From Cytobacillus suaedae (GTDB lineage Bacteria; Bacillota; Bacilli; Bacillales; Bacillaceae_L), in the NCBI GenBank assembly GCA_014960805.1, contig CP063163.1, positions 793,001 through 857,000 on the forward strand: a stretch of 64,000 bases of DNA, given 5' to 3'. Position numbers and translations under genes: made by a program. Shown here in pieces: positions 16,213 through 24,019 of the stretch. The notes below the pieces were generated by a model. It was not told the origin of the DNA. It worked only from the letters and a program-made list of their open reading frames with translations, and made no database searches. The stretch's first letter is position 1. Every line of letters begins with the position of its first letter.

Positions 16213-16247
16213 GATTCAATTTGAAGATAAATTAAGGGGATTTTTTA

Positions 16248-16874
16248 ATGGCAAAAAAAGAGCTTCATATCATCTCGACTGGACAGCAGCCAATCAAAGA
16301 ATTTGTAAGCATTATAGCCAGCATTCATCACTATGTAGACTATATACATATTCGAGAAAAGACTAGAACTGCAAAGGAAATCATTGATACTGTGACATAC
16401 CTTACAGAAAATAATATCCCTTTATCTAAAATAATAATAAATGACAGGGTAGATGTTGCTACTGTTACAAGGGTCGCAGGAGTACAACTTGGGTATACAA
16501 GTTTAGATGTACAATCAGTTAAATCTAGATTTCCAGAGCTAAAGATTGGTTGTTCAATTCATTCAAAAGAAGAGGTTGTAACTGCAAAAAAGAATGGAGC
16601 TAACTTCTGTTTGTTTGGTCATATTTATTCAACTAAGTCAAAACCTGGGGTAGCCCCAAGAGGGATTACAGGCTTAAAAGACGTTGTTAACGCAACAACT
16701 TTACCAGTCATAGCTATAGGTGGAATTCAGCCTCAAAATACACTTGATGTTATTAAAGCAGGAGCAGCTGGCATTGCCGTTTTATCTGGTGTTTTATTGG
16801 CTTCTAACCCTTTAGGTGCAGTAAAAGAATATGCTTACAAACTAGGAAGGGAAGGTGTACATAATGAAGCATGA
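16248..16874 (+). CDS. tenI: Thiazole tautomerase TenI
   Basis: Aromatises the thiazole made by ThiG to thiazole carboxylate phosphate. It is a TIM barrel of 208 residues related to ThiE; the TenI-type catalytic His is in LFGHIYSTKSKPG, with phosphate loops at IAIGGI and GIAVLSGV. It lacks the pyrophosphate-binding residues of a true thiamine phosphate synthase, and a real ThiE is encoded at the end of the operon. AAGGGGA precedes the ATG. A longer overlapping frame from 16118 is just the palindromic repeat. Confidence 0.9.
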   Translation: MAKKELHIISTGQQPIKEFVSIIASIHHYVDYIHIREKTRTAKEIIDTVTYLTENNIPLSKIIINDRVDVATVTRVAGVQLGYTSLDVQSVKSRFPELKIGCSIHSKEEVVTAKKNGANFCLFGHIYSTKSKPGVAPRGITGLKDVVNATTLPVIAIGGIQPQNTLDVIKAGAAGIAVLSGVLLASNPLGAVKEYAYKLGREGVHNEA

Positions 16875-17994
16875 AAAGTATGATGCCATCATTATTGGTG
16901 GGGGCGTCAATGGTTGTGCGGTGGCCTACAATCTTGCCAAGAGAGGTAGAAAAGTCGTTTTATTGGAAAAAGACCGAGTCGGAAGTAAGTCTTCCGGAGC
17001 AGCTGCTGGAATGATTGCAGCACAAACAGAGCTTGATGAAGATGGTCCCCTTTTCTCTTTGGCACGAAAAAGTAGAAGTATGTTCAAAGATCTCGCTCTA
17101 GAATTAAAGAAAGTAAGTGGAATTGATATAGAACTCGTAAACAAAGGCATGTATAAAGTTGCCTTAACGGAAGAACAAGAAGAGGAACTAAAGGGAATTA
17201 TCCAAATCCAAACGCGACTAGGTGAAAAAGCTGAGTGGCTTTCTGTCAATGAATTGCGTATGAAGGAACCGGCGCTTTCGACAGAGATAAAGGGCGCAAT
17301 GTATATCCTAGAAGATGGTCAGGTATCTGCACCACAACTTACATCTGCCTTTGCAAGCTCAGCAGCTGTTCTAGGAGCTGAAATAAAAGAATTTACCGAT
17401 GTATATTCCGTTGAACATGAAGATGGCCAGGTAAAAGGGGTTATCACAAATGAAGGGTTGTTTTATAGTGAGAACATTATTGTGTGCACTGGTGCCTGGA
17501 GCAAAAAATTACTACAACAAACAAATATGGAGCTAGATACTTATCCTGTTAAGGGCGAGTGCTTCTCTGTAAAAACAACTAAGCCCCTCGTTGAAGGTTC
17601 AATCTTTTCACATGGTTGTTATATCGTTCCTAAAAAAGGCGGTCGTTTAATAATTGGAGCAACAGTGAAACCTCATACTTTTGATCAAAAGGTAACGGTT
17701 GATGGTGTATCAACGTTAATGGAAAAAGCAATTAAGCTAGTTCCAGAGATTGCTAGTGCAGAATGGGAGACAGCATGGGCTGGTATTCGCCCTCAAACGG
17801 GTGATGGACTTCCATATATCGGTGAGCATCCACATATACAAGGATTGTTTATAGCAACGGGTCATTTTAGAAATGGTATTTTACTAGCACCAGTAACTGG
17901 GGAATTACTAGCAGATTACGTTGAACGTAAACCAATTGATGAGAAGATTATTTCCGCTTTTCGAATTGATCGTTCAAAAGTAGCAACAGTTTGA
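16864..17994 (+). CDS. thiO: Glycine oxidase ThiO
   Basis: FAD enzyme that oxidises glycine to iminoglycine (dehydroglycine) for thiazole synthesis. It has 376 residues of the DAO family: the dinucleotide fold IIGGGVNGCAVAYNLAKRGRKVVLLEK at the N-terminus, the SSGAAAGMIAAQ segment, and near the end TAWAGIRPQTGDGLPYIG and HFRNGILLAP. The ATG with GAAGGTG 6 bases upstream is chosen over a GTG that is part of that site. It overlaps tenI by 11 bases. Confidence 0.94.
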   Translation: MKHEKYDAIIIGGGVNGCAVAYNLAKRGRKVVLLEKDRVGSKSSGAAAGMIAAQTELDEDGPLFSLARKSRSMFKDLALELKKVSGIDIELVNKGMYKVALTEEQEEELKGIIQIQTRLGEKAEWLSVNELRMKEPALSTEIKGAMYILEDGQVSAPQLTSAFASSAAVLGAEIKEFTDVYSVEHEDGQVKGVITNEGLFYSENIIVCTGAWSKKLLQQTNMELDTYPVKGECFSVKTTKPLVEGSIFSHGCYIVPKKGGRLIIGATVKPHTFDQKVTVDGVSTLMEKAIKLVPEIASAEWETAWAGIRPQTGDGLPYIGEHPHIQGLFIATGHFRNGILLAPVTGELLADYVERKPIDEKIISAFRIDRSKVATV

Positions 17995-18011
17995 GTAGGA
18001 GTGATTGGAAA

Positions 18012-18215
18012 ATGAATTTAATCATAAATGGAGATCAAGTGGAAGTACCAGAAAGTGTCCAGGATGTATCAATGCTACTAGCGCATTTTAATCTGGATCA
18101 AAAGGTTGTCATTGTTGAATGGAATCAATCTATTTTAGAAAAAGGCTCTCATCAAGAAACAAGATTATCTGATGGAGATCGAATTGAAATTGTACATTTT
18201 GTAGGAGGCGGATGA
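18012..18215 (+). CDS. thiS: Sulfur carrier protein ThiS
   Basis: Ubiquitin-like carrier of 67 residues that is adenylated by ThiF on its C-terminal glycine and then carries sulfur as thiocarboxylate to ThiG. The chain ends [13 protein letters not shown], with the needed terminal Gly-Gly. The start is the ATG at [13 protein letters not shown]; the frame opens 21 bases earlier without a suitable start. AGGAG is about 10 bases upstream. It is 17 bases after thiO and shares an ATGA overlap region with thiG. Confidence 0.95.
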   Translation: MNLIINGDQVEVPESVQDVSMLLAHFNLDQKVVIVEWNQSILEKGSHQETRLSDGDRIEIVHFVGGG

Positions 18216-18217
18216 TT

Positions 18218-18985
18218 ATGTTGAAAATTGGAAAATATGAATTTAACTCTAGACTATTATTAGGTACAGGCAAGTACCCAAACTTTGACATTCAAAAAGA
18301 GGCAGTGGAAGCATCAGAATCTGAAATCTTAACTTTTGCAGTAAGACGAATGAATATTTTTGAAGCTAGCCAACCTAACTTTTTAGAAAAGCTTGATCTT
18401 AGCAAATATACGTTACTACCAAATACAGCAGGTGCCAAAACAGCAGAAGAAGCAGTGAGGATTGCTAAACTTGCAAAAGCCTCTGGACTTTGTGACATGA
18501 TTAAAGTTGAAGTGATTGGTTGTCAAAAAACGTTGCTACCAGATCCAGTAGAAACGTTAAAGGCGTCAGAAGAGCTACTTAAAGAAGGTTTTATCGTTTT
18601 ACCTTATACGTCAGATGATGTATTATTAGCAAAACGTTTAGAAGACTTAGGCTGTCACGCAATTATGCCAGGTGCTTCACCAATTGGATCTGGCCAAGGA
18701 ATTATTAACCCATTAAATCTAAGATTTATCATTGAACAATCAAGCGTTCCTGTTATCGTTGATGCAGGTATTGGAACTCCTTCAGATGCAGCAATTGCCA
18801 TGGAGTTAGGCGCAGACGGTGTACTATTGAATACAGCTGTTTCAGGAGCAAATGATCCTGTGAAAATGGCAAAAGCAATGAAGCTTGCGATAGAAGCCGG
18901 TCGATTAGGATATGAAGCAGGTCGAATTCCGAAAAAACAATATGCAACAGCTAGCAGTCCGATGGAAGGGATGAGCATTAGTTGA
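18218..18985 (+). CDS. thiG: Thiazole synthase ThiG
   Basis: Joins 1-deoxyxylulose 5-phosphate, iminoglycine and ThiS thiocarboxylate to the thiazole ring. A TIM barrel of 255 residues; the Schiff-base lysine is in [10 protein letters not shown], and [50 protein letters not shown] and [12 protein letters not shown] are all standard. The second of two in-frame ATGs (MLKIGKYEF) fits the family N-terminus and the spacing from AGGAGG; the first forms ATGA with the thiS stop. Confidence 0.95.
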   Translation: MLKIGKYEFNSRLLLGTGKYPNFDIQKEAVEASESEILTFAVRRMNIFEASQPNFLEKLDLSKYTLLPNTAGAKTAEEAVRIAKLAKASGLCDMIKVEVIGCQKTLLPDPVETLKASEELLKEGFIVLPYTSDDVLLAKRLEDLGCHAIMPGASPIGSGQGIINPLNLRFIIEQSSVPVIVDAGIGTPSDAAIAMELGADGVLLNTAVSGANDPVKMAKAMKLAIEAGRLGYEAGRIPKKQYATASSPMEGMSIS

Positions 18986-20001
18986 GTGAAAGATATTCAC
19001 GACAAGAACTATTTTCTCCAATAGGAATAGAAGGACAACAAAAAATTCGAAATAAACATGTATTGATTGTAGGTGCAGGTGCTCTTGGTACAGGAAGTGC
19101 AGAAGGGCTTGTTCGAGCAGGCATTGGAAAACTTACAATTGTAGACCGTGATTATGTTGAATGGAGTAATCTTCAAAGACAGCAATTGTATTGTGAGGAA
19201 GATGCAGTTAAGCGTATTCCAAAAGCAGTCGCTGCAGAGAAACGTCTTAAAATGGTTAATTCTGATGTAGATATCAATGCGCTTGTTATGGATGTTTCGG
19301 TTGCTGAAATTGAACGACTGATTGTAGGCGTAGATTTAATTATTGATGCAACTGACAATTTCGATACAAGATTGTTACTTAATGATATTTCTCAAAAATA
19401 TAACATACCATGGATTTATGGGGCATGTGTTGGAAGCTACGGAATTTCCTACTCAATTGTACCTGGTGAAACCCCTTGTTTAAATTGTCTTTTAGAAACG
19501 GTTCCTATGGGTGGTTTAACATGTGATACAGCAGGGATTATTAGCCCAGCGGTCCAAATGGTTGTTGCCTATCAAGTAACAGAAGCCTTAAAGATCTTAG
19601 TGGAGGATTTTCATTCTTTAAGAAAAAAATTAGTCTCATTTGATTTATGGAAAAATCAATATACAGCAATTAACGTTGATAAAGTTAAAAAGGCAAGCTG
19701 CTTATCTTGTGGACCAGATCGAACTTACCCATACCTTTCATTTGAAAATCAGACTAAGACCGCTGTTTTATGTGGACGTGAGTCTGTACAAATTCGTCCA
19801 GCAGAACGAATGGATCGCGATTTAGAAAAGCTAGCAGAACTATTAGCCGCTCAAGGTGGAAAAGTGGAAAGAAATCCGTATTTAGTTTCTTTTAGCATTG
19901 ATCAGCACCGCTTGGTTATTTTTAAGGATGGGCGGGCATTGGTTCATGGAACAAAAGACATTGCAGAAGCTAAAACATTGTATCATCGCTATTTAGGTTA
20001 G
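18982..20001 (+). CDS. thiF: ThiS adenylyltransferase ThiF
   Basis: E1-like enzyme that adenylates the ThiS C-terminus. 339 residues: nucleotide-binding [19 protein letters not shown], the Arg/Gln-rich [22 protein letters not shown], and a structural zinc site made by CLNC (about 166-169) and CLSC (about 235-238). The C-terminal 80 residues form an extra small domain as in other bacillary ThiF. It starts with TTG overlapping the thiG stop, with GGAAGGG upstream. Confidence 0.93.
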   Translation: MSERYSRQELFSPIGIEGQQKIRNKHVLIVGAGALGTGSAEGLVRAGIGKLTIVDRDYVEWSNLQRQQLYCEEDAVKRIPKAVAAEKRLKMVNSDVDINALVMDVSVAEIERLIVGVDLIIDATDNFDTRLLLNDISQKYNIPWIYGACVGSYGISYSIVPGETPCLNCLLETVPMGGLTCDTAGIISPAVQMVVAYQVTEALKILVEDFHSLRKKLVSFDLWKNQYTAINVDKVKKASCLSCGPDRTYPYLSFENQTKTAVLCGRESVQIRPAERMDRDLEKLAELLAAQGGKVERNPYLVSFSIDQHRLVIFKDGRALVHGTKDIAEAKTLYHRYLG

Positions 20002-20014
20002 GGGGCTTTTTAAA

Positions 20015-20818
20015 ATGGTCTATAAGGCACTAACGATTGCAGGATCAGATAGTGGAGGAGGAGCTGGGATTCAAGCAGATTTAAAAACATTCCAGGAACT
20101 AGACGTATACGGAATGTCTGCGATCACAGCGGTTACTGCTCAAAATACATTAGGTGTTCAAGGGGTTTACCCCATGTCAGTTGAGGCAGTTATCGAGCAA
20201 ATTAAATCGATTGCTTCTGACCTACCACCTCAAGCCATAAAAACAGGTATGCTTTTTAGTAGTGAATTGATTCGTGCAGTTGCTGATGAAATAAAGCATG
20301 CTGACTGGGTAAAGCTAGTTGTTGATCCGGTTATGATCGCTAAAGGTGGGGCGTCACTTTTACAAGAAGAAGCGGTTGCAGCTTTAAAAGAGTATTTAAT
20401 TCCATTAGCATACGTGATAACGCCAAACATACCAGAAGCCGAAGTTCTTACTGGGATGACAATCTCATCTATGACTGACCGCGAAACAGCAGCAATCAGA
20501 TTGAACGAACTAGGTGCTAAGCATGTTGTCATTAAAGGCGGACATGATAACTCTGAAGTCGTTACTGATTTATTATATGATGGAAAACAATTTTATGAGT
20601 TTACTAGTAAAAGATTGTACACTCAGCATACACATGGAACAGGTTGCACATTTGCAGCTGTTATTACGGCAGAGTTAGCGAAAGGACATACTGTACACGA
20701 AGCGATTACAGTTGCGAAAGAATTTATCCATGCAGCCATTGGAGAAGAGCTTGGGATTGGATCAGGTCATGGACCAACGAACCACTGGGCTTACAGAAGG
20801 GGAGTGCAAGTAGGATGA
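20015..20818 (+). CDS. thiD: HMP/HMP-phosphate kinase ThiD
   Basis: Ribokinase-fold kinase, 267 residues, that phosphorylates HMP and HMP-P to the pyrophosphate used by ThiE. The N-terminal IAGSDSGGGAGIQADLKTFQEL binds the pyrimidine; VVDPVMIAKGG and ITPNIPEAEVLTG follow; HTHGTGCTFAAVI is the anion hole with its catalytic Cys/Gly. AGGGGGCT precedes the ATG. Its stop overlaps the thiE start (ATGA). Confidence 0.94.
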   Translation: MVYKALTIAGSDSGGGAGIQADLKTFQELDVYGMSAITAVTAQNTLGVQGVYPMSVEAVIEQIKSIASDLPPQAIKTGMLFSSELIRAVADEIKHADWVKLVVDPVMIAKGGASLLQEEAVAALKEYLIPLAYVITPNIPEAEVLTGMTISSMTDRETAAIRLNELGAKHVVIKGGHDNSEVVTDLLYDGKQFYEFTSKRLYTQHTHGTGCTFAAVITAELAKGHTVHEAITVAKEFIHAAIGEELGIGSGHGPTNHWAYRRGVQVG

Positions 20819-21450
20819 AAAAGGAATGGCTAGAGTTATACTTTGTACTTGGAAGTCCTAACTGTAATAGAGATCCGCGTCATGTTCTTAGAGAAGCGAT
20901 TGAAGGGGGAATTACCCTTTTTCAATTTCGTGAAAAAGGAATAGGGAGTTTGGAAGATTCAGAGAAACTTGATTTGGCCAAGGATCTATTAAGTATTTGC
21001 CGGGAACATCAAATACCTTTCATAGTAAATGATGATCTTGAATTAGCACTGGAAATTGATGCTGATGGTGTTCATATTGGCCAAGAAGACGAATCAGCAA
21101 CTAGAGTTCGTGAAAAAATAGGTGATAAAATTCTTGGTGTATCTGCCCATAATGTCGAAGAAGCACTTGCTGCAGTGAAAGCGGGAGCAGATTATATTGG
21201 TGTTGGTCCGATGTACGAAACGACGACAAAAACCGATATTAAGGAAGTTAAGGGGCCTGAAGTGATTGGGTTAATCCGTGAAGCAGGAGTTACCTTACCG
21301 ATCGTAGGCATTGGTGGGATATCAAAAGGGAAAGTTGAAGCCGTCATAAAAGCTGGAGCCGACGGAGTGGCAGTTATATCGGCTATTAGTAAGGCTGACT
21401 CTCCATTGAAAAGTGCACAGGAACTATTGAGTGAAGTGAAAAAGAGCTGA
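20815..21450 (+). CDS. thiE: Thiamine phosphate synthase ThiE
   Basis: Couples HMP-PP and thiazole phosphate to thiamine phosphate. 211 residues: ITLFQFREKG, FIVNDDLELALEIDADGVHIGQED (Mg and pyrophosphate site), ILGVSAHNVEEA, GADYIGVGPMYETTTKTD and IVGIGGI. The start is the ATG at the thiD stop; a frame open further upstream lies inside thiD. It is the last gene of the riboswitch-controlled operon, followed by a terminator. Its presence beside tenI in one operon makes the two related barrels easy to tell apart. Confidence 0.95.
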   Translation: MKKEWLELYFVLGSPNCNRDPRHVLREAIEGGITLFQFREKGIGSLEDSEKLDLAKDLLSICREHQIPFIVNDDLELALEIDADGVHIGQEDESATRVREKIGDKILGVSAHNVEEALAAVKAGADYIGVGPMYETTTKTDIKEVKGPEVIGLIREAGVTLPIVGIGGISKGKVEAVIKAGADGVAVISAISKADSPLKSAQELLSEVKKS

Positions 21451-21469
21451 TTTATTTGGCTCTTTTTTT
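21441..21469 (+). terminator. Terminator of the thi operon
   Basis: AAAGAGC, loop of 11, GCTCTTT and further T; it overlaps the thiE stop codon. Confidence 0.8.
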
Positions 21470-21474
21470 GTATG

Positions 21475-21690
21475 CGGACTGAGATACCGTTATTTTGCCG
21501 AAAACCATGAATTCTGGTGCATTACTGGACTCAGAGGCTCTTATTTGCTAAAAATCAGCAATTATAGAGCTCTAAAATGCAAATAAGAGCCTGTGAGTCC
21601 GATAAACTCTCGGAAATAGCGAGTTATCATGAAATAACGGTCTCTGAGTCCGGTAAATCTTCGCGAGAAACTCATGCGGACTGAGCTACC
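21475..21690. repeat. Nested GGACTCAGAG hairpin repeats
   Basis: Outer arms 21475-21495 (CGGACTGAGATACCGTTATTT) and 21632-21652 (AAATAACGGTCTCTGAGTCCG) enclose inner arms 21527-21548 (GGACTCAGAGGCTCTTATTT..) and 21579-21600 (..AAATAAGAGCCTGTGAGTCC). Both pairs begin with the same GGACTCAGAG core. A further half-arm is at 21676-21690 (GCGGACTGAGCTACC). A related copy lies at 54051. Confidence 0.85.
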
Positions 21691-21753
21691 TTTATAATCG
21701 AGAAATAGCCATAAATATTACCAAGTAGCAGAAATTTGTCGCAAAAGTAGTAA

Positions 21754-21780
21754 TTGACAAAATAATGTACACAGTGATAA
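21754..21780 (+). promoter_or_regulatory. Promoter of the bmr leader and transporter
   Basis: Perfect TTGACA at 21754-21759, 16 bases, GATAAG at 21776-21781. The -10 is only a fair match. The first leader ORF begins about 45 bases downstream. Confidence 0.55.
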
Positions 21781-21830
21781 GCTTACAAAAGAAAAATACT
21801 AACAGTAAATGGAAAAGGAGGGAAATCGAA

Positions 21831-21929
21831 ATGGAAATTGTAGTAGCAATTGTCATGCAGCAAGATACTAATAAGCAAGACCAACAATTGAATCATTTCG
21901 TGACCTGTCCTTATACTATACTTTTTTAA
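21831..21929 (+). CDS. 32-codon leader peptide (BmrB-like position)
   Basis: A short frame with a near-perfect AAAAGGAGGG site 9 bases before the ATG. The peptide (MEIVVAIVMQQDTNK..., ending CPYTILF) has no known family. Its last third contains GTGACCTGT at 21900-21908, which can pair with ACAGGTCAC at 21955-21963, one strand of the following terminator. Translation to the stop would cover it and allow termination; a stalled ribosome would leave it free and block the terminator. B. subtilis bmrB, upstream of bmrCD, works by such attenuation; sequence similarity to BmrB is not claimed. Confidence 0.7.
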   Translation: MEIVVAIVMQQDTNKQDQQLNHFVTCPYTILF

Positions 21930-21949
21930 TTTCACTTACAAAAGTACAT

Positions 21950-21988
21950 AAAGCACAGGTCACCATAGGTGACGTGTGCTTTTTTTGT
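21950..21988 (+). terminator. Attenuator terminator in the bmr leader
   Basis: AAAGCACAGGTCACC, loop ATA, GGTGACGTGTGCTTT with one mismatch, then T. Its left strand is also complementary over 9 bases to the end of the leader ORF, giving two exclusive folds. Confidence 0.88.
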
Positions 21989-21990
21989 TC

Positions 21991-22018
21991 CCGAAAACGA
22001 GACTAGACCCGTTTTCGG
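21991..22018 (+). other. Hairpin between the two bmr leader terminators
   Basis: CCGAAAACG, ten-base loop, CGTTTTCGG. A perfect 9-bp stem without T-tract. A further inverted pair, TATAGAAA (22026) and TTTTCTATA (22052), follows. Confidence 0.55.
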
Positions 22019-22067
22019 CATACATATAGAAATTCACTGTTTTTTCGTGTTTTCTATATCGTTAGCG

Positions 22068-22108
22068 AAAGCATATCGCACTATTTGCGGTATGCTTTTC
22101 TTTTTTTC
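22068..22108 (+). terminator. Second terminator in the bmr leader
   Basis: GAAAGCATATCGCA, loop CTATT, TGCGGTATGCTTTTC, then seven T. GCATAC at 22018-22023 could pair instead with GTATGC of its right strand, so this one may also be switchable. Confidence 0.8.
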
Positions 22109-22169
22109 TTGTACTACACCAAACTGGTGTTTACAAATATATAAAAAATAATTAAAGGAGGAGCTAACT

Positions 22170-22226
22170 ATGAACATAGCTAGTGTATTGATGATGAATT
22201 ATGAAGGATATCTCGAAAGTGGCTAG
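22170..22226 (+). CDS. 18-codon leader ORF before bmrC
   Basis: MNIASVLMMNYEGYLESG behind a very strong AAAGGAGGAG site. It lies after the second terminator and 35 bases before bmrC. Between them GTTTGT-TTTG-ACAAAC forms a small hairpin just upstream of the bmrC ribosome site, so this ORF could adjust bmrC translation. It may correspond in position to the end of B. subtilis bmrB. Not recognised as a protein family. Confidence 0.5.
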   Translation: MNIASVLMMNYEGYLESG

Positions 22227-22261
22227 TTTGTTTTGACAAACATGAGAGGAGCTGACAAAAC

Positions 22262-24019
22262 ATGTTATCAGTTTTAGGAAAATTATCTTGGTTTTTTAAA
22301 CTTTATTGGAAAAGATACACAGTCGCTATACTTCTATTAATTATTGTAGGCTTATTAGAAATTATCCCGCCTAAATTAATTGGTGTGGCAATTGATCAGA
22401 TTCATACAGGAAGTCTAACAGGTGAAAAACTGTTTCAGTATATTCTATTTTTACTAGCTCTTACTGTTGTGATTTATGCAGTTACGTATACATGGATGTA
22501 TAAATTGTTCGGTGGTGCTTATCTAGTAGAGCGGATTTTACGTGGTAGATTTATGGGCCATCTTTTAAAAATGACGCCAACGTTTTATGAGAAAAATAGA
22601 ACGGGAGACTTGATGGCACGTGCCACCAATGACTTAAAAGCTATTTCATTAACAACTGGTTTTGGAATTCTAACGTTAGTTGATTCAAGTGTATTTATGC
22701 TAACGATTCTTTTTACAATGGGGATCTTGATTAGCTGGAAGCTGACGTTCGCGGCTTTAATTCCATTACCATTGATTGCAGTTGCCATCAGTATTTATGG
22801 TAAGAAAATTCATCAGCGTTTCACAGAAGCTCAGGATTCATTTGGAACAATGAATGACCAAGTATTAGAGTCCATTGCTGGGGTACGGGTTGTTCGTGCA
22901 TATGTTCAAGAGCAAGCTGATGAAAATAGATTTAATGCAATTACAGAAGATGTATATCAGAAGAATGTAAGAGTAGCCAAGATTGATGCTTTATTTGAGC
23001 CAACCATTAAAATTCTAGTTGGAATGAGTTATTTAATTGGTTTAGGCTATGGAGCGTATCTTGTGTTTCAAAATGTGATTACGTTAGGAGAGCTCGTATC
23101 ATTTAACGTATATTTAGGGATGATGATTTGGCCAATGTTTGCTATCGGTGAACTGATCAATATCATGCAGCGTGGAAACGCCTCTCTTGATCGAGTAGAT
23201 GAAACTCTATCCTATGTTCAGGATGTAAAGAACCACGAGGACCCAATTACAGTCGGTACTCCAGAAAAAATTGAATTCCATGATGTTACATTCCAATATC
23301 CGTCTTCAACAGTTAAAAACTTAGAGGGCGTAAAGGTAACGATAAAGCGTGGTCAAACACTTGGGGTTGTTGGAAAAACAGGAAGTGGAAAGACAACCTT
23401 AGTCAAGCAACTATTGCGTGAATATCCGTTAGGTGAAGGTGAAATTCTCGTTAATGGGGTTCCGTTAGACAAAATTGCTCTAGAGGAAATTAATGAATGG
23501 ATGGGGTATGTTCCTCAAGACCATATCTTATTTTCACGAACGGTCAGAGAAAATATTTTATTTGGTAAAAAGGATGCAACTGAAGCCGAATTAGAAAAAT
23601 CAATTGAGCTTGCAGCTTTTAAAAAGGACTTAACGATGCTACCTCAAGGTCTTGATACACTTGTAGGAGAAAAAGGAGTAGCATTATCCGGAGGGCAAAA
23701 ACAAAGGATATCAATTGCAAGAGCATTAACTGTGAATCCAGAAATTTTGATTTTAGACGATTCGCTCTCTGCAGTTGATGCAAAAACAGAATCAAAAATC
23801 CTGCAAAACATACGTAAGGAACGTTCTGATAAAACAACGATTATTACAACACATCGTCTTTCTGCAGTAGAACACGCGGATTGGATTGTTGTATTAGATG
23901 ATGGACGGATTGTTGAAGAAGGAACGCATGCCGAGCTAATCGAGCAAAATGGCTGGTATAAAGAGCAATACGATCGCCAGCAGGTTGAAGAACTACAGGA
24001 AAGTGGGGTGTCAGCATGA
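22262..24019 (+). CDS. bmrC: Heterodimeric multidrug ABC exporter subunit BmrC
   Basis: One half of an efflux pump with BmrD. 585 residues, exactly the B. subtilis BmrC (YheI) length. A six-helix membrane domain (about 1-310), then the ATPase: Walker A GKTGSGKTTL, signature ALSGGQKQRIS, Walker B LILDDSLSAVD. The catalytic glutamate after Walker B is Asp here, the known degenerate site of this exporter family; the other site is normal. GAGAGGAG precedes the ATG. Expression is likely set by the leader upstream, in B. subtilis in response to translation-blocking antibiotics. Confidence 0.93.
   Translation: MLSVLGKLSWFFKLYWKRYTVAILLLIIVGLLEIIPPKLIGVAIDQIHTGSLTGEKLFQYILFLLALTVVIYAVTYTWMYKLFGGAYLVERILRGRFMGHLLKMTPTFYEKNRTGDLMARATNDLKAISLTTGFGILTLVDSSVFMLTILFTMGILISWKLTFAALIPLPLIAVAISIYGKKIHQRFTEAQDSFGTMNDQVLESIAGVRVVRAYVQEQADENRFNAITEDVYQKNVRVAKIDALFEPTIKILVGMSYLIGLGYGAYLVFQNVITLGELVSFNVYLGMMIWPMFAIGELINIMQRGNASLDRVDETLSYVQDVKNHEDPITVGTPEKIEFHDVTFQYPSSTVKNLEGVKVTIKRGQTLGVVGKTGSGKTTLVKQLLREYPLGEGEILVNGVPLDKIALEEINEWMGYVPQDHILFSRTVRENILFGKKDATEAELEKSIELAAFKKDLTMLPQGLDTLVGEKGVALSGGQKQRISIARALTVNPEILILDDSLSAVDAKTESKILQNIRKERSDKTTIITTHRLSAVEHADWIVVLDDGRIVEEGTHAELIEQNGWYKEQYDRQQVEELQESGVSA

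Noticed and set aside
16118-16366. An 82-codon plus-strand frame before tenI
   Set aside because: It consists of the palindromic element plus the first part of tenI in another frame, with no ribosome site.
21969-22151. A 60-codon frame in the bmr leader
   Set aside because: It lies over two terminators and has no ribosome site; the two shorter frames with strong sites fit better.
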